Origin: Thermohalobaculum sp039816045 | Lineage (GTDB): Bacteria > Pseudomonadota > Alphaproteobacteria > Rhodobacterales > Rhodobacteraceae | Length of the DNA: 64,000 nt | Direction: 5' to 3' | Assembly (NCBI GenBank): GCA_039816045.1 | Contig: JBCBYB010000019.1 | Location: 23,252 to 87,251, forward strand | In this document: piece after piece, positions 18,017 to 26,131 of the stretch | Numbering within the stretch: the first letter of the stretch is position 1 | How the letters are laid out: every line of letters starts with the position of its first letter | The notes under the pieces: model-generated | What the model saw: only the letters and a program-made list of their open reading frames with translations | Told to the model about the DNA's origin: nothing | Database searches by the model: none | Translations under genes and position numbers: made by a program

Positions 18017-18367
18017 TTGAAGCGGTTTGCGGGCCTGATCTCTGCGGCGCTGGTGCTTGGCCTCGGCGGGTGCGAGAGCTTCCGGTTGTTCAACGATTAC
18101 CAAGCGGTCGAGTCGCCCGAGGTCGAGACGGCGGAGTGGCCGCGGCTGGTCGATGTGCCCGAAGCCCCCCCGCCCGGCACGTACTCCGCAGAGGTCCCCG
18201 ATCCCGTGGTGGGCGTGGCGGTTGACTCCGAGCTCTCGGCGGCTGCGGCGGAGGCCGATGCACAGCGCGCCCGGGCGAGCCAACCGGTGTTGTCGGAGAC
18301 CGAGCGCGATGACCTCGCCGAGCGCGCCAAGCAGAGCACCGAGCGCGCCAAGGCCCGACGCAACTGA
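18017..18367 (+). CDS. Small lipoprotein of unknown function
   Basis: A 116-residue protein with a type II signal peptide: MKRFAGLISAALVLGLGGC, lipobox LGGC with the acceptor Cys19. The mature part is acidic and proline-rich in the middle and ends in an Ala/Arg/Glu-rich helix with possible coiled-coil character. No known domain is recognised. It is divergent from phaC, with the TATCGCA array between. Confidence 0.75.
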   Translation: MKRFAGLISAALVLGLGGCESFRLFNDYQAVESPEVETAEWPRLVDVPEAPPPGTYSAEVPDPVVGVAVDSELSAAAAEADAQRARASQPVLSETERDDLAERAKQSTERAKARRN

Positions 18368-18507
18368 CGCGGTCCCGCGGTTGAGCAGGCGGCCCGGCTC
18401 CTGTAAGCGCTGGGATCCAGCTTGCGCCCACCGACGACGGAGACCCCGATGCGCCACTGTTCCACCAAGCCTGCCCGCCCCCGAAAATTCTGTTGCGGAG
18501 CAGGCAC

Positions 18508-19800
18508 ATGAGCGCTCAGCCTTTCCGTCTCGGCATTGCCGGGCTCGGCACTGTCGGCGCCGGTGTCGTCGAGGTGCTGGCCGCCAACCGCGAGGCGATC
18601 GCCGCCAAGGCCGGGCGCCCGGTGCAGATCACCGCCGTCTCCGCCCGTTCGCGCAGCCGGGATCGGGGCGTCGATATCTCGGGCTTTGCTTGGGAGGACG
18701 ACCCCGTCCAGCTCGCCGAACGTGAGGACGTCGACTGTGTGATCGAGGTGATCGGCGGCTCCGACGGGCCGGCTAAGGCCTTGGTGGAGCGGGCCCTTTC
18801 GCGCGGCTGCCATGTGGTGACGGCGAACAAGGCTCTGATCGCCCACCACGGTCAGGCGCTTGCGCAGGCAGCCGAAGCGGCGGGCGTGGGGCTGACCTGC
18901 GAGGCCGGCGTGGCCGGTGGTATCCCGGTGCTGAAATCCTTGGCCGAAGGGCTCGGCGCGAACCGCATGAGCCGGATGCTGGGCGTGCTGAACGGCACCT
19001 GCAACTACATCCTGACCGAGATGGCGGCCACCGGGCGCGGCTATGCCGAGGTGTTGGAGGAGGCGCAGCGCAAGGGCTATGCCGAGGCGGATCCGACCTT
19101 CGATGTCGAGGGGATTGACGCGGCCCACAAGCTCGCGATCCTGGCCTCGGTCGCCTTTGGCACGCAGGTGGATTTCGAAGGCGTTGTGACCGAAGGGATC
19201 GCCCGGATCACCGCGGCGGACATCGAAACGGCGGCCGATTTAGGGTTTTCCATCAAGCTCTTAGGCTTGGCGCAGCTGCATGACCAAGGCCTTGAGCAAT
19301 GGGTGCGCCCCTGCATGGTCCCACGGGAGACGCTGATCGGCAGCCTGCCCGGTGTCACCAATGCGGTGGTGGCCGAGGGCGATTTCATTGGCGCCTGCTC
19401 CTTCACGGGGCCGGGCGCGGGGGCAGGCCCGACCGCGTCTGCGATTCTCGCCGATGTCCTGGATCTTGCCCGTGGCGCACTGCGCCCGCTCTTCGGCCGC
19501 CCAGCCTCTGGTTTGTCCGCTGCGCCCCGGCTCGCGCAAAGCGAGGAGCATTCGCCCTATTATCTCCGGGCCATGCTGCACGACCGTCCGGGAGCGCTGG
19601 CGGCCCTGGCCACATCGCTCGGCGAATCGGGGATCTCGATCCACCGCATGCGCCAATACGGGCGCGGGGAGGCCTCGGTTCCGGTGGTGATTGTCACCCA
19701 TGAGACGGAGCGGAAGGCCGTGGATCTCGCCCTCTCGCGGATCGCGGCGCTCGAGGTCAGTGCTGCGGCTCCGGTGGCGCTCGGCATCGAGGAGGTCTGA
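18508..19800 (+). CDS. hom: Homoserine dehydrogenase
   Basis: A 430-residue enzyme reducing aspartate semialdehyde to homoserine for threonine and methionine synthesis. It has the NAD(P) motif GLGTVGAGV near the N-terminus, TANKALIAHHG, the homoserine-dehydrogenase signature around GVLNGTCNYILTEM and EGIDAAHKLAILA, and a C-terminal ACT domain (YYLRAMLHDRPGALAALA) for feedback control by threonine. The ATG at 18508 has a GGAG site 7 nt upstream and is preferred to an in-frame ATG at 18493. Followed by glpX and recJ, an order common in Rhodobacterales. Confidence 0.96.
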   Translation: MSAQPFRLGIAGLGTVGAGVVEVLAANREAIAAKAGRPVQITAVSARSRSRDRGVDISGFAWEDDPVQLAEREDVDCVIEVIGGSDGPAKALVERALSRGCHVVTANKALIAHHGQALAQAAEAAGVGLTCEAGVAGGIPVLKSLAEGLGANRMSRMLGVLNGTCNYILTEMAATGRGYAEVLEEAQRKGYAEADPTFDVEGIDAAHKLAILASVAFGTQVDFEGVVTEGIARITAADIETAADLGFSIKLLGLAQLHDQGLEQWVRPCMVPRETLIGSLPGVTNAVVAEGDFIGACSFTGPGAGAGPTASAILADVLDLARGALRPLFGRPASGLSAAPRLAQSEEHSPYYLRAMLHDRPGALAALATSLGESGISIHRMRQYGRGEASVPVVIVTHETERKAVDLALSRIAALEVSAAAPVALGIEEV

Positions 19801-19881
19801 GCCGGTTCGCTTGCCACGCCCCGGACCCGGGCGTAGAACGCGGCCAAGCGCCGGGCAAGGCGCGCTCCAGGAGGACACGCG

Positions 19882-20853
19882 ATGACGGGCGAGGCAGAGA
19901 GCGAATTCCAGGACCGGTTGCTGAGCCTTGGGCTCGCACGGGTGTCAGAGGCGGCGGCGATCGCCTCTTATCGTCTGATCGGTCGGGGAGATCAGAAGGC
20001 GGCCGACCAGGTGGCGGTTGATGCCATGCGCACCCAGCTCAACATGCTCGACATCCAGGGCACCGTGGTGATCGGCGAAGGCGAGCGCGACGAGGCGCCG
20101 ATGCTCTATATCGGTGAGGAGGTCGGCACCGGACGCGGGGCGGCGGTGGACATTGCACTCGACCCGCTGGAGGGCACGACGCTCACGGCCAAGGACATGC
20201 CGAATGCCATCACGGTGATTGCGATGGGGCCGCGCCACTCCATGCTGCATGCGCCGGATGTCTACATGGACAAGCTCGCCATCGGGCCGGGCTATCCCGA
20301 AGGGCTCGTCGATCTCGACATGGAGCCGGGTGAGCGCGTGCGCGTGTTTGCCGAGGCCAAGGGGTGCGGCCCGGAGGACGTCACCGTCTGCATTCTCGAG
20401 CGGCCCCGCCATAAGGACCTGATCGACGGGGTCAGGGCCACCGGCGCAGCGATCCGGTTGATCACCGATGGTGACGTCGCTGGTGTGATGCACTGCGCTG
20501 AGGCGGAAGAAACCGGCATCGACATGTATATGGGCCAGGGCGGCGCGCCGGAGGGGGTGCTGGCTGCGGCGGCTCTGAAATGCATGGGCGGGCAGATCCA
20601 AGGCCGGCTTATGTTCCGCAACGAGGACGAAGTGGCGCGCGGGCGCCGGGCGGGCATCGAAGATCTCAACCGGAAATACAGCCTCGGCGATATGATCCGC
20701 AGCCATGTCATCTTTGCGGCGACTGGCGTGACGGATGGCTCCATCCTGCGTGGTGCTCGCCGCCGGGGACCGATGCTGGAGACCGAGACACTGCTGATGC
20801 GCTCACGCACCGGGTCTGTGCGGCGGCTGACCTATCGCACCAACCATTTCTGA
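19882..20853 (+). CDS. glpX: Class II fructose-1,6-bisphosphatase
   Basis: A 323-residue GlpX-type phosphatase for gluconeogenesis. Signatures include VVIGEGERDEAPMLYIGE, the metal-binding DPLEGTT, and GQGGAPEGVLAAAALKCMGG. AGGAGG lies shortly before the ATG. Class II enzymes need Mn2+ and are unrelated to the Fbp family. It lies 81 nt after hom and 62 nt before recJ. Confidence 0.96.
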   Translation: MTGEAESEFQDRLLSLGLARVSEAAAIASYRLIGRGDQKAADQVAVDAMRTQLNMLDIQGTVVIGEGERDEAPMLYIGEEVGTGRGAAVDIALDPLEGTTLTAKDMPNAITVIAMGPRHSMLHAPDVYMDKLAIGPGYPEGLVDLDMEPGERVRVFAEAKGCGPEDVTVCILERPRHKDLIDGVRATGAAIRLITDGDVAGVMHCAEAEETGIDMYMGQGGAPEGVLAAAALKCMGGQIQGRLMFRNEDEVARGRRAGIEDLNRKYSLGDMIRSHVIFAATGVTDGSILRGARRRGPMLETETLLMRSRTGSVRRLTYRTNHF

Positions 20854-20915
20854 GTTCTCTATAGGGGCGAGCGCAATACCTTGCGTGCCAGCCTCCCGCC
20901 TGCCATAGATATGGG

Positions 20916-22676
20916 ATGTTGGATCGCACAGCATTCCTGGGGGTCGCGCATTCAGTGACCGGCCGTCGCTGGGTCGGCGCCTCTGTGGAGACCGAGCGGC
21001 TCGGCCTTGCCATCGCCCAGACGGCCGACCTGCCTGAGATCGTCGGGCGGGTGTTGGCAACCCGCGGTGTGCTGCCCGAGGAGGCGGACGCCTATCTCGC
21101 CCCGACGCTGCGGGACCTGATGCCGGACCCAAGCACGCTGCCCGATATGGACGCGGCGGCCGAGCGTCTGGCGAAGGCCGTGATGCGGCGCGAGCGCGTG
21201 GCGCTTTTTGGCGATTATGACGTGGATGGTGCGGCCTCTGTTGCGCTGCTGTGTGATTGGCTCGCGGCCTTCGGGATCACGGCAACAGTTCACATCCCCG
21301 ACCGGATCGAGGAGGGCTACGGTCCCAACCGGCCGGCGATGGCGCGGCTCGGAGCCGCACATGACCTCGTGATCTGTCTGGACTGCGGCAGCACCAGCGC
21401 TGACCCTGTCGCCGCAGCGGTCGAGGGTGGGGCAGAGGTTCTCATTGTCGACCATCACCTCGCCGAGGGTCCCGTGCCGTCGGCAATGGCGACGGTGAAC
21501 CCCAACCGCTCCGATTGTGTCTCGGATCAAGGCGCGCTCTGCGCCGCCGGCGTTGCGTTTCTTCTTCTTGTTGCCACGAACCGGCACCTGAGGCTTCAGG
21601 GGGCCTTCACCGCCCGGCCCGAGCCAAAGCTCCTGGATGTCCTCGACCTTGTTGCGCTGGCGACGATTGCAGACGTGGCGCCGCTGACCGGGCTCAACCG
21701 GGCTTTCGTGCGCCAGGGGCTCACTGTGCTTGCCCGCCGGGGACGACCGGGGCTGGCGGCCCTTTCCGACGTGGCAGGGCTCTCGGCGCCCCCGACCGCC
21801 CGAGATCTCGGGTTTGCACTCGGCCCACGGATCAATGCCGGCGGCCGCATCGGGGAGGCTGGGCTCGGGCTGCGGCTGCTCTGCGCACCGGATGCGGCGA
21901 CTGCTGAGGCTTTGGCCGGACGTCTCGATGCCCTCAACCGAGAGCGGCGCGAGATCGAAGCGGCGGTGCTCGCCGCGGCGGAGGCACAGATCGAAGGCCG
22001 CGATAAGCCTGGCGCGCTCGTCTGGGCGGCAGGTGCAGGGTGGCATCCGGGTGTTGTCGGCATCGTGGCAAGCCGCTTGAAAGAACGCCACAACCGCCCC
22101 GCCATCGTGATCGGGCTAGACGGTGAGGAAGGCAAGGGATCCGGGCGTTCGGTTCCTGGCGTCGATCTCGGCACATCTGTGGCTGCGTTGGCGGCTGAGG
22201 GGCTCCTGCTGCGCGGTGGTGGTCATGCCATGGCCGCGGGCCTGAGTGTGGCATCTGAGAACGTGGAGCCCGCGATGGCGGCACTCGAACGTCTCCTCGC
22301 GCGGCAAGGCGCAGGCGCTGCCGGACCGAGAGATCTTGCCATCGACGGTCTGCTCACGCCTGAGGCCGCGAGCCGGTCTTTGATCGAAACCCTCGAGCAG
22401 GCTGGACCCTTTGGGCAAGCAAGCCCAGCCCCGCGGTTCGCTTTTGCCTCCGTTCGCGTCAAGGGGATGCGCCGGGTCGGGCAGGGCCATCTCGCCTTTC
22501 GTGTGGGAACGCTCGAGGCCATCGCCTTTCGTGCCGAGGAAACCGGTCTTGCCTCTGTGCTCTCGGCTGCGGGGGAGACCGGTTCTGCGCTCCACCTCGC
22601 CGGGCGGCTCGAGATCGACGATTGGGGTGGCCGGCGCCGGGTGAAACTGCGCCTCGAGGATGCCGCACAACCGTAA
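20916..22676 (+). CDS. recJ: Single-strand-specific 5'-3' exonuclease RecJ
   Basis: A 586-residue nuclease of DNA repair and recombination. The DHH-family motifs appear in order: LFGDYDVDGAAS, LVICLDCGS, EVLIVDHHLAEG, then the DHHA1 part with GPRINAGGRIG and the late RGGGHAMAAGL. Length is typical. No terminator-like hairpin is obvious in the 56 nt before the first tRNA. Confidence 0.96.
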   Translation: MLDRTAFLGVAHSVTGRRWVGASVETERLGLAIAQTADLPEIVGRVLATRGVLPEEADAYLAPTLRDLMPDPSTLPDMDAAAERLAKAVMRRERVALFGDYDVDGAASVALLCDWLAAFGITATVHIPDRIEEGYGPNRPAMARLGAAHDLVICLDCGSTSADPVAAAVEGGAEVLIVDHHLAEGPVPSAMATVNPNRSDCVSDQGALCAAGVAFLLLVATNRHLRLQGAFTARPEPKLLDVLDLVALATIADVAPLTGLNRAFVRQGLTVLARRGRPGLAALSDVAGLSAPPTARDLGFALGPRINAGGRIGEAGLGLRLLCAPDAATAEALAGRLDALNRERREIEAAVLAAAEAQIEGRDKPGALVWAAGAGWHPGVVGIVASRLKERHNRPAIVIGLDGEEGKGSGRSVPGVDLGTSVAALAAEGLLLRGGGHAMAAGLSVASENVEPAMAALERLLARQGAGAAGPRDLAIDGLLTPEAASRSLIETLEQAGPFGQASPAPRFAFASVRVKGMRRVGQGHLAFRVGTLEAIAFRAEETGLASVLSAAGETGSALHLAGRLEIDDWGGRRRVKLRLEDAAQP

Positions 22677-22732
22677 CATTGGCTCTTGCACCCGGGAGGC
22701 GCATTCGATATCACCCGGCGGGTCGAGGCTCT

Positions 22733-22808
22733 GCACCCTTCGTCTAGCGGTCTAGGACGCCGCCCTTTCACGGCGGAAACACGGGTTCGAGTCCCGTAGG
22801 GTGTACCA
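22733..22808 (+). tRNA. tRNA-Glu (anticodon TTC)
   Basis: A 76-nt cloverleaf with encoded CCA. The acceptor stem is GCACCCT with AGGGTGT (first pair G-U). The anticodon stem CCGCC/GGCGG encloses loop CTTTCAC with TTC, and the T arm holds GGTTCGAGTCC. The first of two tandem tRNA-Glu genes, 31 nt before the second. Confidence 0.96.
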
Positions 22809-22839
22809 CCACAGACGCCATCGACACTGCGCATCCTGT

Positions 22840-22915
22840 GCGCCCTTCGTCTAGTGGTCTAGGACGCCGCCCTCTCACGGCGGAAACAGGGGTTCGAGTC
22901 CCCTAGGGCGTACCA
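22840..22915 (+). tRNA. tRNA-Glu (anticodon CTC)
   Basis: A 76-nt cloverleaf with encoded CCA. The acceptor stem is GCGCCCT with AGGGCGT. The anticodon loop CTCTCAC carries CTC, and the T arm has GGTTCGAGTCC. Nearly identical to its neighbour apart from the acceptor stem, T stem and anticodon. Its 3' end abuts an integrase remnant, the usual arrangement of a genomic-island insertion site. Confidence 0.96.
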
Positions 22916-23017
22916 CCTAAAATTCAAAGCATTGAAATTCAACCGATTTTCGCGGTCTTTCCCCCACGTCGGGAGCTGCGTAAGCGAGTTGTACCAGGTA
23001 AATGTCCCCGTTTTGTT

Positions 23018-23200
23018 CATGGCGCGCTCTGCTAGAAGCCGTCGGCTCGACGACTTTGTGTAGATGCGCGCAGTGCTGGGATCCGAGTGGCCGAACACGC
23101 TCGTCATCTCATGCTCGCTGCATCCGAACTCAGCGAGAAGAGCCCCTGCAGCCTTGCGCAGTCCAAGCGGACCTCGACAGCGAGCGCCCTTGAGGCGCGC
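23018..23200 (-). pseudogene. Decayed tyrosine-recombinase (integrase) C-terminal fragment
   Basis: On the minus strand, reading toward tRNA-Glu, about 50 codons encode a C-terminal integrase core: GLRKAAGALLAEFGC, SVFGHSDPSTARIYTK and RRLLAERAM. The box II Arg (GLRK), the third-box GH and the candidate nucleophile Tyr in ARIYTK can be seen, but the expected His of HGLR is a Leu (CTT where CAT is expected), and no N-terminal or central domain precedes it. The frame runs on without a stop into the tRNA. It is a relic of an element integrated at tRNA-Glu. No direct repeat of the tRNA 3' end was found elsewhere in the window. Confidence 0.72.
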
Positions 23201-23294
23201 TGAATGTTCAAGTGACGCCAAGGCTGCCCGCTTAGGATTGGCGTGCCTCATGTGGACCGATGATAGGGTTCGCTCGTCTCGATGATCATGTTTT

Positions 23295-23331
23295 GTTAAC
23301 TCTACGGCCCCATTCTGTTCCAAGCTGGAAC
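23295..23331 (+). promoter_or_regulatory. Candidate control region of the kpsTEM operon
   Basis: In the 216-nt gap before kpsT lie a GTTAAC (23295-23300) and a perfect 6-bp inverted repeat GTTCCA-AGC-TGGAAC (23317-23331) flanked by CCCC and GGGG. Both are 86-120 nt upstream of the start. GTTAAC recurs in other intergenic regions of the capsule island. The rest of the gap shows nothing recognisable. Confidence 0.35.
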
Positions 23332-23416
23332 GGGGAGCGGACAGAACGGTGCGCGACAAGGGGCGAGACAGTTATGCGGGCCCAAGGGATCACCTTGCTC
23401 CGGTGAGACCGCATCC

Positions 23417-24070
23417 ATGATCGGACTGGAGAATGTCTCGAAATCCTACCGCACTGATGGGCGCGCAAACATCATCTTGGATGACGTGTCGGTCGACTTT
23501 GAACCAGGCCATTCCTACGCGCTTCTCGGGGTCAATGGCGCCGGCAAGTCCACTACCCTGCGACTGATCTCCGGCGTGGAATTGCCCAACTCGGGGCGCG
23601 TCCGTCGCAGTCGGCGCATCTCTTGGCCGCTCGGTTTCGCAACGGGGTTCCATCCGCACATGACCGGCGGCGAGAACGTACACTTCGTCGCTCGCGTTTA
23701 TGGCGAGGATCCGAGCCGCATCGCTCGCTTCGTTCAGGAATTCGCCGAGATCGGGGACTATATGCGCCGCCCCGTGCGCACCTATTCTTCTGGAATGATG
23801 GCGCGGTTGGCCTTTGGGCTCTCCATGGCGATCGAATTCGACTGCTACCTGATCGACGAAATCACCGCCGTCGGAGATGCTCGGTTCCAGGCACGCTGCA
23901 AACAAGCATTTGATGCCCGCAGGGCGCACTCGGATCTCATCGTCGTCAGCCACTCGATGGAGACAGTCTCAACACTGTGCACCCGCGGGGCTGTCCTGGT
24001 CGAGGGCAAGCTTCTTCTCTATGGCGAGGTGGATCAGGCCATCCGCGCTTACCTGAGGCTCAACCGATGA
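23417..24070 (+). CDS. kpsT: Capsule polysaccharide ABC transporter, ATP-binding subunit (KpsT-like)
   Basis: A 217-residue ATPase of the CPS-exporter family. It has Walker A GVNGAGKSTT, the family-specific short N-terminal part (MIGLENVSKSYRTDGRANIIL), signature YSSGMMARLAF and Walker B YLIDEITAVGD, then the switch His in SHSM. It energises export of lipid-linked capsule through KpsM. The stop overlaps the next start (ATGA), and kpsE-like and kpsM genes follow, so the three form an operon. Confidence 0.92.
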   Translation: MIGLENVSKSYRTDGRANIILDDVSVDFEPGHSYALLGVNGAGKSTTLRLISGVELPNSGRVRRSRRISWPLGFATGFHPHMTGGENVHFVARVYGEDPSRIARFVQEFAEIGDYMRRPVRTYSSGMMARLAFGLSMAIEFDCYLIDEITAVGDARFQARCKQAFDARRAHSDLIVVSHSMETVSTLCTRGAVLVEGKLLLYGEVDQAIRAYLRLNR

Positions 24071-25341
24071 CCGGAGATGCGGTTACCCAAGCCACGGGCG
24101 CGGATGCGCTGCGGGCGCGCATCGCCGAGGGGTTGAGCGCGCAGGCAGGCCGCCATGCCTTCTCGAACCGCCGCCGGCGTTACGATATCGGTTTCACCGA
24201 GCGGCGACGAATGGCGGCTATGCGCAAAGTCGTGGTCCTCGGTTTCCTGATCCTTGTGGCATTGCCGGGGATCGGGGCGACCGGGTATTTCGGTGGGCTC
24301 GCCGATGACCGCTTTGTCTCTGAGACGCGCCTGTTGCTTCGGGTCAACCGCGTGACGCAAACCGACCGGGTGGGGGACCTGACCGGTCTCCCGTCGATCG
24401 AGATGGCCCGGGACACGCAGGTGATCGCAACCTTTCTCGAGAGCGCGGCGCTGGTTGATGCGCTGACCGCGCGGGCCGGGTTTCGTGACGTCTACGAGGG
24501 ACCGCAGCCGGCTCCGCTAAAGCCTGAGACCTGGCTTGCGAATGACTGGCTGGCGCGTCTGGCCCCCGATGCTTCGGCCGAAGATGCTCTCGATTACTGG
24601 CACGACCGCACGGATGTCGAGATCGAGCTGCCAGCGGGGATCATCGCCTTCGAGGTCGCTGCGTTCTCGCCGGACGAGGCGCAGCGACTTACGGCCGCCT
24701 CTCTTGCAGAGGCCGAGGCACTTGTGAACGATCTGAATGCGCGGGTCTGGAGCGAGGCGGTCGATAAGGCCGAGGCACTGTTCCACGATGCGGCGGAGCG
24801 GTTGGCCGGAGTGCAAGGACGGCTTGCGGTCGCGCGCAACGAGGCTGGCGTCTTCAGCGCGGAGAGCGAGGCGGGGATGCTGTCGCAGCTCTCCGGTGAG
24901 ACCCGTTCCCAGCTCATCCGGTTGGAGCAGGACAGGGCTGCGAAGGCACGTCACCTTAGCCCCAGTTCCGCGCAGATGCAGGCGATAGATCGGCGGATCG
25001 CTGCACTCCGCGACCAGTTGGCCGCCCTCGGAACCGAGCAGGTGGCGGCGGAACCGGGCGGCGAGGCCCTCGCGGATGTCATGGCACGCTTCTCCGAGAT
25101 TGAAGTGGAGCAGGAGATTGCGGAACGGCAGTTCCTTTCCGCCGCGCGCAAGCTTGAACAGGTGCGCCAGGTCAGCGAGGCCCGAATGCTCTATCTTGAC
25201 GTCTTTGTGGAGCCGACCCTGCCGGAGGAGGCGACTGAACCACGCCGGGCCTTTTGGATCGCGGCTTGGACGGTCCTTGGGCTTGCGGTTTGGGGCGCGC
25301 TCACCGGCCTTTTTGCGCTGATGCGCAACCATATGGCGTGA
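24067..25341 (+). CDS. Capsule export inner-membrane protein (KpsE/CtrB/BexC-type PCP), copy 1
   Basis: A 424-residue polysaccharide co-polymerase-type protein. It has a cytoplasmic N-terminus, a transmembrane segment at about 55-75, a long periplasmic Ala/Glu/Arg-rich coiled coil (about 230-370) and a C-terminal membrane segment ending near the C-terminus. Such proteins bridge the KpsMT exporter and the outer-membrane OPX channel. The start is in an ATGA overlap with kpsT; kpsM follows 4 nt later. A second protein of this family is encoded at 28326-29570. Confidence 0.85.
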   Translation: MTGDAVTQATGADALRARIAEGLSAQAGRHAFSNRRRRYDIGFTERRRMAAMRKVVVLGFLILVALPGIGATGYFGGLADDRFVSETRLLLRVNRVTQTDRVGDLTGLPSIEMARDTQVIATFLESAALVDALTARAGFRDVYEGPQPAPLKPETWLANDWLARLAPDASAEDALDYWHDRTDVEIELPAGIIAFEVAAFSPDEAQRLTAASLAEAEALVNDLNARVWSEAVDKAEALFHDAAERLAGVQGRLAVARNEAGVFSAESEAGMLSQLSGETRSQLIRLEQDRAAKARHLSPSSAQMQAIDRRIAALRDQLAALGTEQVAAEPGGEALADVMARFSEIEVEQEIAERQFLSAARKLEQVRQVSEARMLYLDVFVEPTLPEEATEPRRAFWIAAWTVLGLAVWGALTGLFALMRNHMA

Positions 25342-25345
25342 TTGG

Positions 25346-26119
25346 ATGACCGGGGCTCTTACTGCTAGCGCCCGCGTGATCGCGGCTGTGATGTTGCGAG
25401 ACATCCGCACGCGGTTCTTCAACCATGGCCTTGGATATCTCGTGGCGATCCTCTGGCCGATCGCTCACATCCTGATTTTGCTCGCGTTCTACACTTTGCT
25501 CGGTCGGCACGCGCCTTACGGGGAGAGCATTGCTCTCTTCTTTGCGACCGCCTTGACGCCGTTCATGGCCTGGAACTACATGTCGCGCTTCATTATGCTC
25601 TCTCTGGTTATGAACCGCCCGTTGTTGGCGTTTCCAGCGGTGAAGATCCTCGACATCTTGTACGGACGCGCCCTTCTCGAACTGCTTGCCAGCGCCGCGA
25701 TGGTGGCGCTTTTGTTACTCCTCGCCTTCGCTGCAGGGATCGATCCGCGACCCGCGGATCTGGTGGATGCGTCCTTGGCCATGGGCGCCGCGCTCGTGCT
25801 CGGTCTTGGTTGTGGTATGCTGTCTGCCGTCATTGCGATGGTGATGCCCGGCTGGGTCACGATCTATACGCTGATTATCATCTGCAGCTATATCCTGTCG
25901 GGCATCCTCTTCGTGCCCGCTGCCATGCCTGCCTACATCGGCGATTGGCTGTCCTGGGTTCCAACCCTGCATTTGGTGGAGTGGATGCGGGTCGCGTTCT
26001 ACGAAGGCTATCCGGACCGGTTGCTGAGCCGGGAGTACGTGCTCGGCTGGGCGGTGGCGACGCTGCTGGCCGGGCTGCTTGTTGAGCGGGCGATCCGCGG
26101 TCGCTTGCTTGGCGGCTAA
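25346..26119 (+). CDS. kpsM: Capsule polysaccharide ABC transporter, permease subunit (KpsM-like)
   Basis: A 257-residue ABC-2 type permease with six hydrophobic segments. The family pattern is visible in RDIRTRFFNHGLGYLVAILW near the start and in the C-terminal SYILSGILFVPAAMP and PTLHLVEWMRVAFYEGYPD. It forms the inner-membrane channel for capsule export with KpsT. The third gene of the kpsT-kpsE-kpsM operon; a glycosyltransferase gene follows 12 nt later. Confidence 0.92.
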   Translation: MTGALTASARVIAAVMLRDIRTRFFNHGLGYLVAILWPIAHILILLAFYTLLGRHAPYGESIALFFATALTPFMAWNYMSRFIMLSLVMNRPLLAFPAVKILDILYGRALLELLASAAMVALLLLLAFAAGIDPRPADLVDASLAMGAALVLGLGCGMLSAVIAMVMPGWVTIYTLIIICSYILSGILFVPAAMPAYIGDWLSWVPTLHLVEWMRVAFYEGYPDRLLSREYVLGWAVATLLAGLLVERAIRGRLLGG

Positions 26120-26131
26120 CAGGAGAGTGCT

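Noticed and set aside
22891..22915. Possible att direct repeat of the tRNA-Glu 3' end at the far side of the capsule island
   Set aside because: I looked through 50.9-52.2 kb for a copy of the T arm and acceptor end and found none.
22859..23017. In-frame extension of the integrase remnant through the tRNA-Glu gene
   Set aside because: It is accidental read-through across a tRNA; no integrase-like sequence lies there.
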